Of a DNA stretch of 64,000 bases, positions 34,865 through 42,798 are shown piece by piece. The notes beneath the pieces are model-generated. The model was not told the DNA's origin. It was given only the letters and a program-made list of their open reading frames with translations, and searched no databases. The stretch is from Pseudotabrizicola formosa (GTDB taxonomy: Bacteria > Pseudomonadota > Alphaproteobacteria > Rhodobacterales > Rhodobacteraceae): contig NZ_PJOM01000001.1 of NCBI RefSeq assembly GCF_002900965.1, forward strand, positions 620,001 to 684,000, in the 5' to 3' direction. The position numbers and the translations under genes are program-made. Every line of letters begins with the position of its first letter. Position 1 is the first letter of the stretch.

Positions 34865-35848
34865 TCAGTCCAGCCGGGGCGCGGGCCCAAGCGGCAGCGG
34901 GCCCAGCCGTATTTGCCCATCTTGAAAGATCAGTGGCATTTCCAGCACATCCGGGTCGCCGGAACTGCCTGCAACCGCCTGCATCATATTGGCCATCGTT
35001 GGTGCGAAGTCCGGCGTGATCAGCCCCATGCTGGTGGCCAGCACCACCAGATTGCGCCAGCCGGTGGCGCGCAGCGCGATCCGACCCTCGGGCAGACCAT
35101 TGATCACCTGCAGATCGCCCTTGGCCGATAGCGACAGATCTCCCCATGTCAGCACAGCCTCGCGCAGCGACAGCGCGGTCAGGTCGGGTCGCGACCCGGC
35201 AGCAAAACGGTCGAGCGGGGCGGAGAGGGTGGCGGTCGCATCAACCCGCACAAAGCTGATCTGCGGCGGCAGATCGGGCATGCGGGCCGAGAGCACCGGG
35301 TCTGGCGACAGGCCCAGCACCTCCAGCCCAATGTCATAGCCGTTGGTCTGGCTGGGATTGCTGCGTGTGGCAAAGCGCAGCGTATCGGCCGCCAGCACCC
35401 AGCCAAGGCTGGACGAGGCGCGGAGGGCGTCGCCCACAAAGGTGGTGCGGTCCAGTGTCAGGGCAGAGTTGGGCGAGACCACGATGCTGGCCTGCAGTTT
35501 TTGCGATTGCAGGGTGATGTCTTCCGCCGGGGTACGGATCATCTGTTCTGGCGCGAAGGCCGCGATCACATGCCAGGGGCGGTAGCTGAGCGAAAACACC
35601 TGTACAAACGGGGCCTCCCAGCGGATTTCACTGCGCTGGTCTGTCACGCGCGGGTCTGTCACCGTCAGATCAAACCGGTTCGGAAAGCCCGCCACGCGGT
35701 ACCCCGTTTGCGCCAATGTCAGTCCGTTGCCGGGGGCGGCCTCTACAAACGCCTCGAACCCGCGTTCGACGGTGGATTTGCCGACAAACCAATAGCCTGA
35801 CCACAGTATGACCAGAAGGCTTGCGATCCAAAGCAATGCGCGCATCAT
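34865..35848 (-). CDS. DUF2125 family protein
   Basis: A 327-residue protein with one N-terminal hydrophobic helix (ALLWIASLLVILWSGYWFVG) that is either a signal anchor or a signal peptide, followed by a periplasmic region of beta-rich sequence. The YRVAGFPNRFDLTVTDPRV segment and WEAPFVQVFSLSYRPWHVIA are typical of the DUF2125 family, common in Rhodobacterales and rhizobia. No function is known; the domain resembles parts of AsmA-like envelope proteins only loosely. It converges with the extensin gene 6 bases away and is divergent from chaC. Confidence 0.85.
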   Translation of the reverse strand: MMRALLWIASLLVILWSGYWFVGKSTVERGFEAFVEAAPGNGLTLAQTGYRVAGFPNRFDLTVTDPRVTDQRSEIRWEAPFVQVFSLSYRPWHVIAAFAPEQMIRTPAEDITLQSQKLQASIVVSPNSALTLDRTTFVGDALRASSSLGWVLAADTLRFATRSNPSQTNGYDIGLEVLGLSPDPVLSARMPDLPPQISFVRVDATATLSAPLDRFAAGSRPDLTALSLREAVLTWGDLSLSAKGDLQVINGLPEGRIALRATGWRNLVVLATSMGLITPDFAPTMANMMQAVAGSSGDPDVLEMPLIFQDGQIRLGPLPLGPAPRLD

Positions 35849-35909
35849 CGGCCCTTTTCTTTCATCCCTTGCTGATGTTTAGAGGCAGCAAGCAAGGAGG
35901 GCCAGTCAC

Positions 35910-36446
35910 TTGACAGAGACGATGTGGGTCTTTGGCTATGGATCGCTGATCTGGAACCCGGAATTTCCGGTGGCCGAAGCGCGCATCGCCCGGGTGCAGG
36001 GCTGGCGTCGGTCATTCTGCATGCGGTCGATCCATCATCGCGGCAGTGAGGCCGATCCCGGGCTGGTTCTGGCACTGGACGCTGCCGCAGGGCATCATTG
36101 CGACGGCGTCACCTTCCGGGTCACCCCTGGGGCCGAAGCGGACACGCTGGCCCTGTTGCGCGACCGCGAGCTGATATCGTCGGCCTATCTGGAAACGCAG
36201 GTGCAGGCAGACTGGCCCGAGGGCGGCGGCTGCACGGCGCTGGTCTATGTCATCGACCCGGACCACTGGCAATATTGCGGCGGCATCGCACTGGAAGAAC
36301 AGGCGCAGATCATCGCCCGTGCCGCGGGCGGGCGCGGGCTGAACCGCGATTACCTATGGTTTACCACAGCGCATCTGGCAGAGCTTGGGATTTCCGACCG
36401 CGAGTTGGAATGGCTGGCGGGCCGGGTGCGGGCGCTGACAGGTTAA
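35910..36446 (+). CDS. chaC: Glutathione-specific gamma-glutamylcyclotransferase (ChaC-type)
   Basis: A 178-residue cytosolic enzyme that cleaves glutathione to 5-oxoproline and Cys-Gly. The substrate-binding loop VFGYGSLIWNPEF lies at the N-terminus, followed by GWRRSFCMRSIHHRGSE, GLVLALDAA and the acid-base Glu expected in the LLRDRELISSAY region, then NRDYLWFTTAHLAELGI. TTG 35910 is taken as the start because a full AAGGAGG lies 9 bases upstream; ATG 35922 is less well spaced. The window also holds gshB, so both synthesis and breakdown of glutathione are represented. Confidence 0.9.
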   Translation: MTETMWVFGYGSLIWNPEFPVAEARIARVQGWRRSFCMRSIHHRGSEADPGLVLALDAAAGHHCDGVTFRVTPGAEADTLALLRDRELISSAYLETQVQADWPEGGGCTALVYVIDPDHWQYCGGIALEEQAQIIARAAGGRGLNRDYLWFTTAHLAELGISDRELEWLAGRVRALTG

Positions 36447-36541
36447 CGATACCCTAAAAACACGGAGAATTTCTTTGGCACCAAGGCTTTCGTGGCGTAA
36501 CCTATGCGTATAGGGCAGAACAAACGGGCGGGCAGCGTCTG

Positions 36542-37750
36542 ATGCAACAGACCAGAACCGGGGACCAGACCGGAGATCGCCGCCCTGTGCGAGAGCGCAG
36601 GGTCGCGACATTTACACAGCCAATTCAGCAGATTGTGACCATGCTGGTGATCATCGGTCTGGTGGCTGCTGGGGCATGGCTGATTCATGGTCAGGTCGCC
36701 GAGGTGTTCCGGTCAAACCTTTGGCTGAACGGGTTTATCGCCTTTGTCTTTGTGCTGGGTGTGTTCACCTGCTTCTGGCAGGTCCTGATCCTGATCCAGT
36801 CGGTCAGCTGGATCGAGGATTTCGTCGGTGACGGCCCCGCAGCCGAGACCCATCGGGCGCCGCGTCTGTTGGCCCCGCTGGCCTCTTTGCTGCGCACGCG
36901 CGGGCAGCAGATGCAGATCTCCTCTTCCAGCTCGCGGTCGATCCTCGAGTCGGTGGCCACCCGCATCGACGAAGCGCGCGATATCACGCGTTATCTCAGC
37001 AACCTTCTGATTTTCCTGGGTCTTCTGGGAACGTTTTACGGTCTGGCAACCTCGGTGCCCGCGATTGTGGAGACCATCCGCTCGCTGTCGCCCCAGCCGG
37101 GCGAGGATGGCTCCGCCGTCTTTGCCAAGCTGATGACCGGGCTCGAAGCGCAGCTTGGCGGCATGGGCACGGCGTTTTCCTCTTCGTTGCTGGGGTTGGC
37201 CGGATCTTTGGTGGTGGGGCTGCTGGAACTTTTTGCGGGCCATGGCCAGAACCGGTTTTACCGCGAGCTGGAAGAGTGGCTGTCGTCGATCACCCGTCTG
37301 GGTTACTCCAGCGGCGAGGCCGAGGGTGATGCCGATGGCGGCGCGGTCGCCATGGTGCTGGATCAGATGGTCAGCCAGTTGGAAGGCTTGCAAGGTCTTC
37401 AGGCGCAATCCGATGCCGGCCGCGATGCCTTTGACCAGCGCCTGGCTGACCTGTCGCTTGCCATCGGGGCGCTGACGCAGCGGATGCAGGAAGAGGCGGG
37501 TCAGACAGCCGTTCTGCAGCGCATTGCCGACGGGCAACAGCAGCTGATCGCGGCGCTGACCGGGCCCGACAGCAGCGCACAGGTCGATGCCGAATCCCGG
37601 ATGCGGCTGCGGTCCATCGATGTGCAGATGCTGCGCATTCTGGAGGAAATTTCGGCGGGGCGTCAGGAAAGTGTGGCGGATCTGCGCGGCGAGCTTTCGG
37701 CCCTGACGGCGGCGGTCCGGCAGTTGTCGCGCACGGGTGTGGGGCGGTAA
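36542..37750 (+). CDS. MotA/TolQ/ExbB-type proton channel family protein
   Basis: A 402-residue inner-membrane protein with four predicted helices (about 31-49, 64-86, 150-170 and 208-232). The core motifs LLIFLGLLGTFYGLAT and GMGTAFSSSLLGLAGSLVVG are those of MotA/TolQ/ExbB stators. The last 165 residues form a soluble, probably helical cytosolic tail (QMVSQLEGLQGLQAQ and so on), longer than in ExbB. The partner gene starts 3 bases after the stop. Together they should form a peptidoglycan-anchored, ion-driven rotor of the 5:2 type. The driven target is unknown. The layout resembles ZorA, but none of the Zorya effector genes is present. Confidence 0.85.
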   Translation: MQQTRTGDQTGDRRPVRERRVATFTQPIQQIVTMLVIIGLVAAGAWLIHGQVAEVFRSNLWLNGFIAFVFVLGVFTCFWQVLILIQSVSWIEDFVGDGPAAETHRAPRLLAPLASLLRTRGQQMQISSSSSRSILESVATRIDEARDITRYLSNLLIFLGLLGTFYGLATSVPAIVETIRSLSPQPGEDGSAVFAKLMTGLEAQLGGMGTAFSSSLLGLAGSLVVGLLELFAGHGQNRFYRELEEWLSSITRLGYSSGEAEGDADGGAVAMVLDQMVSQLEGLQGLQAQSDAGRDAFDQRLADLSLAIGALTQRMQEEAGQTAVLQRIADGQQQLIAALTGPDSSAQVDAESRMRLRSIDVQMLRILEEISAGRQESVADLRGELSALTAAVRQLSRTGVGR

Positions 37751-37753
37751 GCC

Positions 37754-39367
37754 ATGGGCCTGTCGCGGCGGCGGGACGCGTCGATCATCTGGCCGGGCTT
37801 TGTTGATGCCGTCACCACTCTGGTGATGGTGCTGATGTTCGTCCTGACGATTTTCACCGTCATGCAATCGGTGCTGCAGGAAACCATCAGCACGCAGGAT
37901 GGCGAGCTGAATTCCCTGACCGACCAGATCGCGGCCCTGGCCGATGCCTTGGGGTTGGAGCGCGACCGTGTCGGTGACTTGCAGGCCGAGGTCGGCACTC
38001 TGCGGTCAGACCTTGCCGCAAGCGAGGCCGAAGGCGCGCGGCAGGCGGCGCTTGTGGCCGGGCTGACCGGACGGTTGGCGACGGCTGAGGCCGATCTGCA
38101 ATCGGCGCAGGCGCGCGTGGCAAGTTTCGAAGCGCAGGCTGCGACCCTGCTGGCCGAACGCGATGCGGCGCGCGGGCAAGTGGCTGATCTGACGGTCAGT
38201 AACGAGGAACTCGAGGCCGCGCGCGCCGCCATGCTAACCGAACGCGACGCGCTGCAACTGGCCTTGGCGCGGGCGCGGGAAGAGGTTGATGCAGAGGCCG
38301 AAGCGGCACGCCTTGCCGCTGCCCAGCGTGAGGCACTGGAAGCGCTGGTCGCCGATCTGCGGTCCAAGGCGGCCGAGGATGCGGCGGCACTGACAGCCGC
38401 GCAGACCGCCGTTTCCGAGGCCGAAGCCGCGCGGCTGGTGGATGCCGCCGCGCTGGAGGCCTTGCGGGCGCGGATGGCAGGGTCGGATGAGGCGATGGCC
38501 GCGATGACTTTGGCGCTGGAGGAACAGCGCAAGCGGGCCGAGGACACCTTGTTGCTGCTAGCCGCCGCGCAGACCAAGGCGGCGCAGGCCGCGCAGACCG
38601 TGGATCAGCGCGCGGCTGCCCTGGCGGCGGCAGAACGGGCGCTGAGCGAGGAGCAGGCAAAGACACTTGCCGAAGCGCAGCGCGTGGCCTTGCTGAACGA
38701 ACAGCTTGCGGCCCTGCGGGGGCAGCTGGGCAGCCTGCAGGCCGTGCTGAATGAAGCGCAGGAAAAGGATGCCGCCGCGCAGGTGCAGCTTGACGCTTTG
38801 GGGACACAACTGAATGCAGCCTTGGCGCAGGTGGCCTCTGAACAGCGTCGCCGCGCCGCGTTGGAAGAGGCGGAACGCCTGCGTCTGGAGGCGGAGAATG
38901 CCGATCTGGAACGCTTCCGCAGCGAGTTCTTCGGGCAGCTCAGCCGCCTCTTGGCCGGGCGTGAAGGCGTGCGCGTGGTCGGTGACCGGTTTGTGTTTTC
39001 CAGCGAGGTGCTGTTTCAGGCCGGTGCCGCCGATCTGGCCCCTGAAGGCCGGGCGCAGATTGCCGGGGTGGTCGAGATCCTCAACGAGGTGCGGGCCGAT
39101 ATTCCCGATGGGATCGACTGGATCGTCCGCGTCGATGGCCATACGGACAACGTGCCGCTGTCAGGCTTGGGCGCGTTTGCCGACAATTGGGAATTGAGCC
39201 AGGCGCGCGCCCTGTCGGTCGTGCGTTTCATGCAGGACAATCTGGGCTTCCCGCCGGACAGGCTTGCCGCAACCGGGTTCGGAGAGTACCGACCGGTAGA
39301 ATTGGGCGATACCGAATCCGCGCGGCAGCAGAACCGGCGGATCGAACTGAAGCTGACAGAGCGCTAG
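37754..39367 (+). CDS. MotB/OmpA-type peptidoglycan-binding protein with long coiled coil
   Basis: A 537-residue partner of the preceding channel. A single N-terminal helix (about 11-38) contains FVDAVTTLVMVLMFVL, where Asp18 sits at the place of the proton-carrying Asp of MotB. Residues about 45-400 are an Ala/Glu/Leu-rich coiled coil of unusual length. The C-terminal OmpA domain (about 415-537) has FSSEVLFQAGAADLAPEGR, VDGHTDNVPLSG, NWELSQARALSVVRFM and GFGEYRPV, which bind peptidoglycan. The coiled coil would span about 500 angstrom if extended, more than the periplasm width, so it must fold back. Not a flagellar gene by context. Confidence 0.87.
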   Translation: MGLSRRRDASIIWPGFVDAVTTLVMVLMFVLTIFTVMQSVLQETISTQDGELNSLTDQIAALADALGLERDRVGDLQAEVGTLRSDLAASEAEGARQAALVAGLTGRLATAEADLQSAQARVASFEAQAATLLAERDAARGQVADLTVSNEELEAARAAMLTERDALQLALARAREEVDAEAEAARLAAAQREALEALVADLRSKAAEDAAALTAAQTAVSEAEAARLVDAAALEALRARMAGSDEAMAAMTLALEEQRKRAEDTLLLLAAAQTKAAQAAQTVDQRAAALAAAERALSEEQAKTLAEAQRVALLNEQLAALRGQLGSLQAVLNEAQEKDAAAQVQLDALGTQLNAALAQVASEQRRRAALEEAERLRLEAENADLERFRSEFFGQLSRLLAGREGVRVVGDRFVFSSEVLFQAGAADLAPEGRAQIAGVVEILNEVRADIPDGIDWIVRVDGHTDNVPLSGLGAFADNWELSQARALSVVRFMQDNLGFPPDRLAATGFGEYRPVELGDTESARQQNRRIELKLTER

Positions 39368-39399
39368 GCGCAGGTGCTCGGCCGGTTGGGCCTGTGGCA

Positions 39400-39438
39400 T
39401 GCCCCCGGGGGCTTTGCCCCCGGACCCCCAGGATATTT
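39400..39438 (+). repeat. Rhodobacterales-type intergenic repeat with hairpin
   Basis: A short GC-rich unit with hairpin CCGGGGGC (39405-39412), loop TTT, GCCCCCGG (39416-39423), then ACCCCCAGGATATTT. From memory, closely similar units ending in GGATATTT or GGAGTATTT recur between genes in many Rhodobacteraceae genomes. I find one full copy here. It may also end transcription of the OmpA gene. Confidence 0.55.
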
Positions 39439-39449
39439 AAGAACAGATA

Positions 39450-40853
39450 ATGACCAAGAACGGTGCGGGAATGAGTGGGGATGGAGATGCGGCGGCCGGG
39501 ACAGCAGGGGTGCCGCCACGGTTTCTGACCGGCAGCCTGATGCGGCATGTGGTGGTGATGTCGCTCACATCCTCCGTCGGGCTGATGGCGATTTTCAGCG
39601 TCGACCTGATCAACATCCTGTATATTTCGTGGCTGCAGGACCCCGTGGCCACGGCGGCGGTGGGCTATGCAGGGGCGGTGCTGTTCTTTACCACCAGCTT
39701 CGGCATCGGCCTGTCCATCGCGGTATCCGCCGTCGTCGCGCGGGCACTGGGGCAGCGGGATGCCATGCTGGCCCGGCGGCGGGCGACCAATGGGCTGCTG
39801 CTGGGTCTGGGACTGGGGGTTGGCTTCACGGCGCTTGTCTGGGCGCTCTTGGGGCCGATCGTGGGCTTGCTGGGGGCGACAGGGCCGACCGCCGAGGCGA
39901 CGGTGCACTACCTGAGCCTGTCGATGCTGGGGCAGCCCTTCCTGATGCTGGGCATCACCGGAACCGGCGTGCTGCGCAGCCATGGCGATGCGCGGCGGGC
40001 GATGATGGTCACCGTCTGGGGCGCGGTCGTGCTGGCCATAGCCGACCCGATCCTGATCTTTGGCTTTGGCTGGGGCCTGTCGGGGGCGGCCTGGGCGGCC
40101 AACCTGTCGCGGCTGGTGATTGCGGGGATGGCGCTTTGGCTGTTGTGGCGGTGGCATGGCGGGTTTGCCCGGGTGACCGCGGCGGGACTGGCCGAAGACA
40201 TCCGCGCGATGGCGGGCATTGCCGGATCGGCGGTGCTGACCCAGGTGGCGACCCCGGTCGGGCAGGCCTTTGTCACCCGGATGATCGCCCCTTATGGCGA
40301 GGCGGCGGTGGCAGGCATGGCGATCACGGGCCGGCTGACACCGGTGGCCCTGGGCGTGATCTTTGCCTTGGCCGGTGCCGTCGGGCCGATCGTCGGCCAG
40401 AATGCCGGGGCGGGACGGATGGACCGGGTGCGGCGCACCGTCTGGGACGCGGTCTTCTTCACGGCCGTGGTGATCAGTCTGGTCACGCTGGTGTTGTTTG
40501 TGCTGCGCGGTCCGATTGCCGATCTGTTCCAGGCGCAAGGTGTCACACGCGATCTGGTGTTCCTGTTCTGCGGACCGCTGTGTCTGTTGTTTTTCTTCAA
40601 CGGGCTGCTGTTCCTCTCGAACGCCGCCTGCAACAATCTTGGCCGCCCGTTCCTGTCGACCCTGTTGAACTGGGGCCGCCACACGCTGGGCACCGTCCCT
40701 TTTGCGCTGTGGTTTGCGGGCCTCTGGGGCGCCGAGGGCGTGCTGATCGGGCAGGCCGCTGGTGGGGTGATCTTTGGCATCCTCTCGCTCTGGCTGGTGT
40801 TCCGGGTGATCGACCGGCAGAGCGATGCCAGCGGCGATGTGCACAGGGGCTAG
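39450..40853 (+). CDS. MATE family multidrug efflux protein
   Basis: A 467-residue integral membrane transporter with twelve predicted helices in two homologous halves. Family-typical stretches include SLTSSVGLMAIFSVDLINIL, VSAVVARALGQRDAMLARR, GQPFLMLGITGTGVLRSHGD, TPVGQAFVTRMIAPYGEAAV and VGQNAGAGRMDRVRRTVWD. MATE proteins export cationic drugs or metabolites using sodium or proton gradients; the substrate cannot be read from sequence. The start 39450 could be a few codons late (ATG 39471). A hairpin lies just behind the stop, and the glycine riboswitch leader begins about 90 bases further on. Confidence 0.92.
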   Translation: MTKNGAGMSGDGDAAAGTAGVPPRFLTGSLMRHVVVMSLTSSVGLMAIFSVDLINILYISWLQDPVATAAVGYAGAVLFFTTSFGIGLSIAVSAVVARALGQRDAMLARRRATNGLLLGLGLGVGFTALVWALLGPIVGLLGATGPTAEATVHYLSLSMLGQPFLMLGITGTGVLRSHGDARRAMMVTVWGAVVLAIADPILIFGFGWGLSGAAWAANLSRLVIAGMALWLLWRWHGGFARVTAAGLAEDIRAMAGIAGSAVLTQVATPVGQAFVTRMIAPYGEAAVAGMAITGRLTPVALGVIFALAGAVGPIVGQNAGAGRMDRVRRTVWDAVFFTAVVISLVTLVLFVLRGPIADLFQAQGVTRDLVFLFCGPLCLLFFFNGLLFLSNAACNNLGRPFLSTLLNWGRHTLGTVPFALWFAGLWGAEGVLIGQAAGGVIFGILSLWLVFRVIDRQSDASGDVHRG

Positions 40854-40857
40854 GCGG

Positions 40858-40886
40858 CCTGTCGGTCGTTTTTGCGGCCCGACAGG
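40858..40886 (+). terminator. Probable terminator after the MATE gene
   Basis: CCTGTCGG (40858-40865) pairs with CCGACAGG (40879-40886), 5 bases after the MATE stop; the loop is 13 bases. A TTTTC run follows about 10 bases later. It separates the exporter from the gcv leader. Confidence 0.45.
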
Positions 40887-40904
40887 TCGCTTCCGTTTTC
40901 CCCC

Positions 40905-40934
40905 TTGCCAGCGGGCGCGGGGCCGCGCTAGATC
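40905..40934 (+). promoter_or_regulatory. Candidate promoter of the gcv operon
   Basis: TTGCCA at 40905-40910, an 18-base spacer and TAGATC at 40929-40934. Transcription would begin close to 40941, a few bases before the first glycine aptamer, which supports the choice. Confidence 0.45.
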
Positions 40935-40943
40935 AGCCATGTC

Positions 40944-41132
40944 AGGATCGGGAGAATCCGGGTGCCGCGTGCAAGCACGGCCTCCGGTGCCGAAGGAGCA
41001 ACCGCCCCGGTAAACTCTCAGGCGCAAGGGACCGTTTCTGGCACCGGAACTCTGGAGAGTGGCCAACCCTGCGATGGGTCGGCCCGCCGAAGGGATAACG
41101 ATCTCAGGCGCCTGATCGTCGAAAGACAGGGC
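40944..41132 (+). promoter_or_regulatory. Tandem glycine riboswitch upstream of gcvT
   Basis: Two consecutive aptamers. The first (about 40944-41035) has GGGAGAATCCGGG, GCCGAAGGAGCAA and CTCTCAGGCGCAAGGGACCG; the second (about 41046-41132) has CTCTGGAGAGTGG, GCCGAAGGGATAACG, CTCAGGCG and GTCGAAAGACAGGG. These are the core elements of the glycine riboswitch, normally an ON switch that lets the glycine cleavage genes be expressed when glycine is plentiful. About 85 bases lie between aptamer 2 and the gcvT start, where the expression platform must be. Whether control acts on transcription or translation is not clear. Confidence 0.93.
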
Positions 41133-41218
41133 ATGGACAGAGGGGGCATCGCAGGGCAGGGATCAGTCTGTCCGAACGGTGCCGGAGTCTGTCATCCGGC
41201 GGAAGATATGGGGGCGGA

Positions 41219-42355
41219 ATGACCGACCTGAACACCTCTGACCTGAAACGGCTTGTCCTGCATGATCTGCATGTGTCCCTGGGCGGCAAGATGGTGCCCT
41301 TTGCGGGTTATGACATGCCGGTGCAATATCCTGCGGGCGTGATGACCGAACATCTGCACACCCGGTCCGCCGCCGGATTGTTCGATGTCAGCCACATGGG
41401 GCAGGTCATCCTGCGGCCCAAGGCGGATATGGCCGCGCTGGTTGCGGCATTCGAGGCGATGATGCCGGTGGATGTGGCGGGGTTGGCCGAAGGCCGCCAG
41501 CGCTATGGCCTGTTCACCACCGAGACCGGCGGCATTCTGGATGACCTGATGTTCGCCAATCGCGGCGACCATCTGTTTGTTGTGGTCAACGCCGCCTGCA
41601 AGGCAGCCGATGTTGCCCATATGCAGGCCCATCTGTCCGGTGTGGCAACGGTCGAGCCTGTCACCGACCGCGCCCTGCTGGCGCTGCAAGGGCCCTTGGC
41701 CGAAGCCGCGCTTGCCGCATGGGTGCCGGGTGTGGCCGAAATGCGTTTCATGGATGTGCGGGTGTTTGACAGTGCTTTTGGCCCGCTCTGGATCAGCAGG
41801 TCGGGTTACACCGGTGAGGACGGATTTGAAATCTCGGTGCCAGAGGCCGGGGCGAGGGATCTTGCCAGCGCGCTTCTGGGCACCGAAGGCGTGATGCCGA
41901 TCGGCCTTGGCGCGCGTGACAGCCTGCGGCTGGAGGCGGGGCTGTGCCTTTATGGAAATGACATCGACACCACCACGACCCCGGTCGAGGCGGGGCTGAC
42001 CTGGGCGATCCAGAAGGTGCGCCGCGCGGGGGGGGGCCGCTCTGGCGGCTTTCCGGGGGCAGAGCGAATCCTGCACCAGCTTGACCACGGGCCGGACCGC
42101 CTGCGCGTCGGCCTGTTGCCGCAGACCCGCGCCCCGATGCGCGAGGGCACGCGGCTCTTTGACCCCGACGGCACACCGCTGGGCGAGGTCACCTCGGGCG
42201 GCTTTGGCCCCTCGGTGCAGGCCCCCATTGCCATGGGCTATGTCGCGGCCAGCCACGCCACCCCAGGCACGGCGCTGGAAGGCGAGGTGCGCGGCAAGCG
42301 CATGGCCGTCACCGTAACCCCGCTTCCCTTTCACCCTACAACCTACAAACGCTGA
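41219..42355 (+). CDS. gcvT: Glycine cleavage system T protein (aminomethyltransferase)
   Basis: A 378-residue tetrahydrofolate-dependent T protein that takes the aminomethyl group from lipoylated H protein and yields methylene-THF and ammonia. Seen are MVPFAGYDMPVQYPAGVM, HLHTRSAAGLFDVSHMGQV, GRQRYGLFTTETGGILDDL with the catalytic Asp region, SRSGYTGEDGFEISVP and GLGARDSLRLEAGLCLYGND. A run of nine G at 42028-42036 lies in the codons for VRRAGGGRSGG; it is in frame here but is a spot prone to slippage. First gene of gcvT-gcvH-gcvP behind the glycine riboswitch. Confidence 0.96.
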   Translation: MTDLNTSDLKRLVLHDLHVSLGGKMVPFAGYDMPVQYPAGVMTEHLHTRSAAGLFDVSHMGQVILRPKADMAALVAAFEAMMPVDVAGLAEGRQRYGLFTTETGGILDDLMFANRGDHLFVVVNAACKAADVAHMQAHLSGVATVEPVTDRALLALQGPLAEAALAAWVPGVAEMRFMDVRVFDSAFGPLWISRSGYTGEDGFEISVPEAGARDLASALLGTEGVMPIGLGARDSLRLEAGLCLYGNDIDTTTTPVEAGLTWAIQKVRRAGGGRSGGFPGAERILHQLDHGPDRLRVGLLPQTRAPMREGTRLFDPDGTPLGEVTSGGFGPSVQAPIAMGYVAASHATPGTALEGEVRGKRMAVTVTPLPFHPTTYKR

Positions 42356-42364
42356 GGCTTTGCG

Positions 42365-42724
42365 ATGAAATACACCAAGGAACACGAATGGATGCGGGTC
42401 GAGGGCGATCTGGTCGTCGTTGGCATCACCGAACACGCCGCCACCCAGCTGGGCGATGTGGTTTTCGTGGAACTGCCCGAAACCGAGACCATGGTGGCCG
42501 AGGGCGATGAGGTCTGCGTGATCGAAAGCGTCAAGGCCGCGTCTGACATTCTGGCTCCGCTGGATGGCGAGATTGTCGAGGTCAACGTGAAACTGGTCGA
42601 TAAACCGGCGCTGGTGAACGAAGACCCGACCGGCGAGGCCTGGTTCTTCAAGATGAAGATCGACGATCTGGCCGCTCTTGACGATTACATGGACGAAGAC
42701 GAATACGCCGATTTCATCGGCTGA
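42365..42724 (+). CDS. gcvH: Glycine cleavage system H protein
   Basis: A 119-residue lipoyl carrier shuttling the aminomethyl group between P and T proteins. The lipoylated lysine is K57 in [17 protein letters not shown]. The start [20 protein letters not shown] and the end [20 protein letters not shown] are as in the family, as is the acidic C-terminus. It lies 9 bases after gcvT and 74 before gcvP. Confidence 0.97.
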   Translation: MKYTKEHEWMRVEGDLVVVGITEHAATQLGDVVFVELPETETMVAEGDEVCVIESVKAASDILAPLDGEIVEVNVKLVDKPALVNEDPTGEAWFFKMKIDDLAALDDYMDEDEYADFIG

Positions 42725-42798
42725 TCCGTCCCCGCTTTGATAACAGACGGTGGGCGCTATCCTGCGCCCGCCCGCGCGCTGATATTTGCAGGCAAGCC

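Noticed and set aside
36443-36457. A CtrA-like box (TTAA-N7-CTAA) before the TolQ-like gene
   Set aside because: It overlaps the chaC stop codon, and about two one-mismatch matches are expected by chance in a window of this size. There is no -10 element at the right distance.
36542-39367. A Zorya anti-phage system
   Set aside because: Only the ZorAB-like motor pair is present. The next genes are a MATE exporter and gcv genes, and no helicase or nuclease effectors are nearby.
39228-41066. A 612-codon minus-strand open frame across the MATE gene, and similar long antisense frames such as 60171-62333, 49057-51180 and 41192-43249
   Set aside because: They lie opposite well-supported genes, are rich in Arg, Gly, Pro and His as expected from antisense of high-GC codons, and show no domain or ribosome site.
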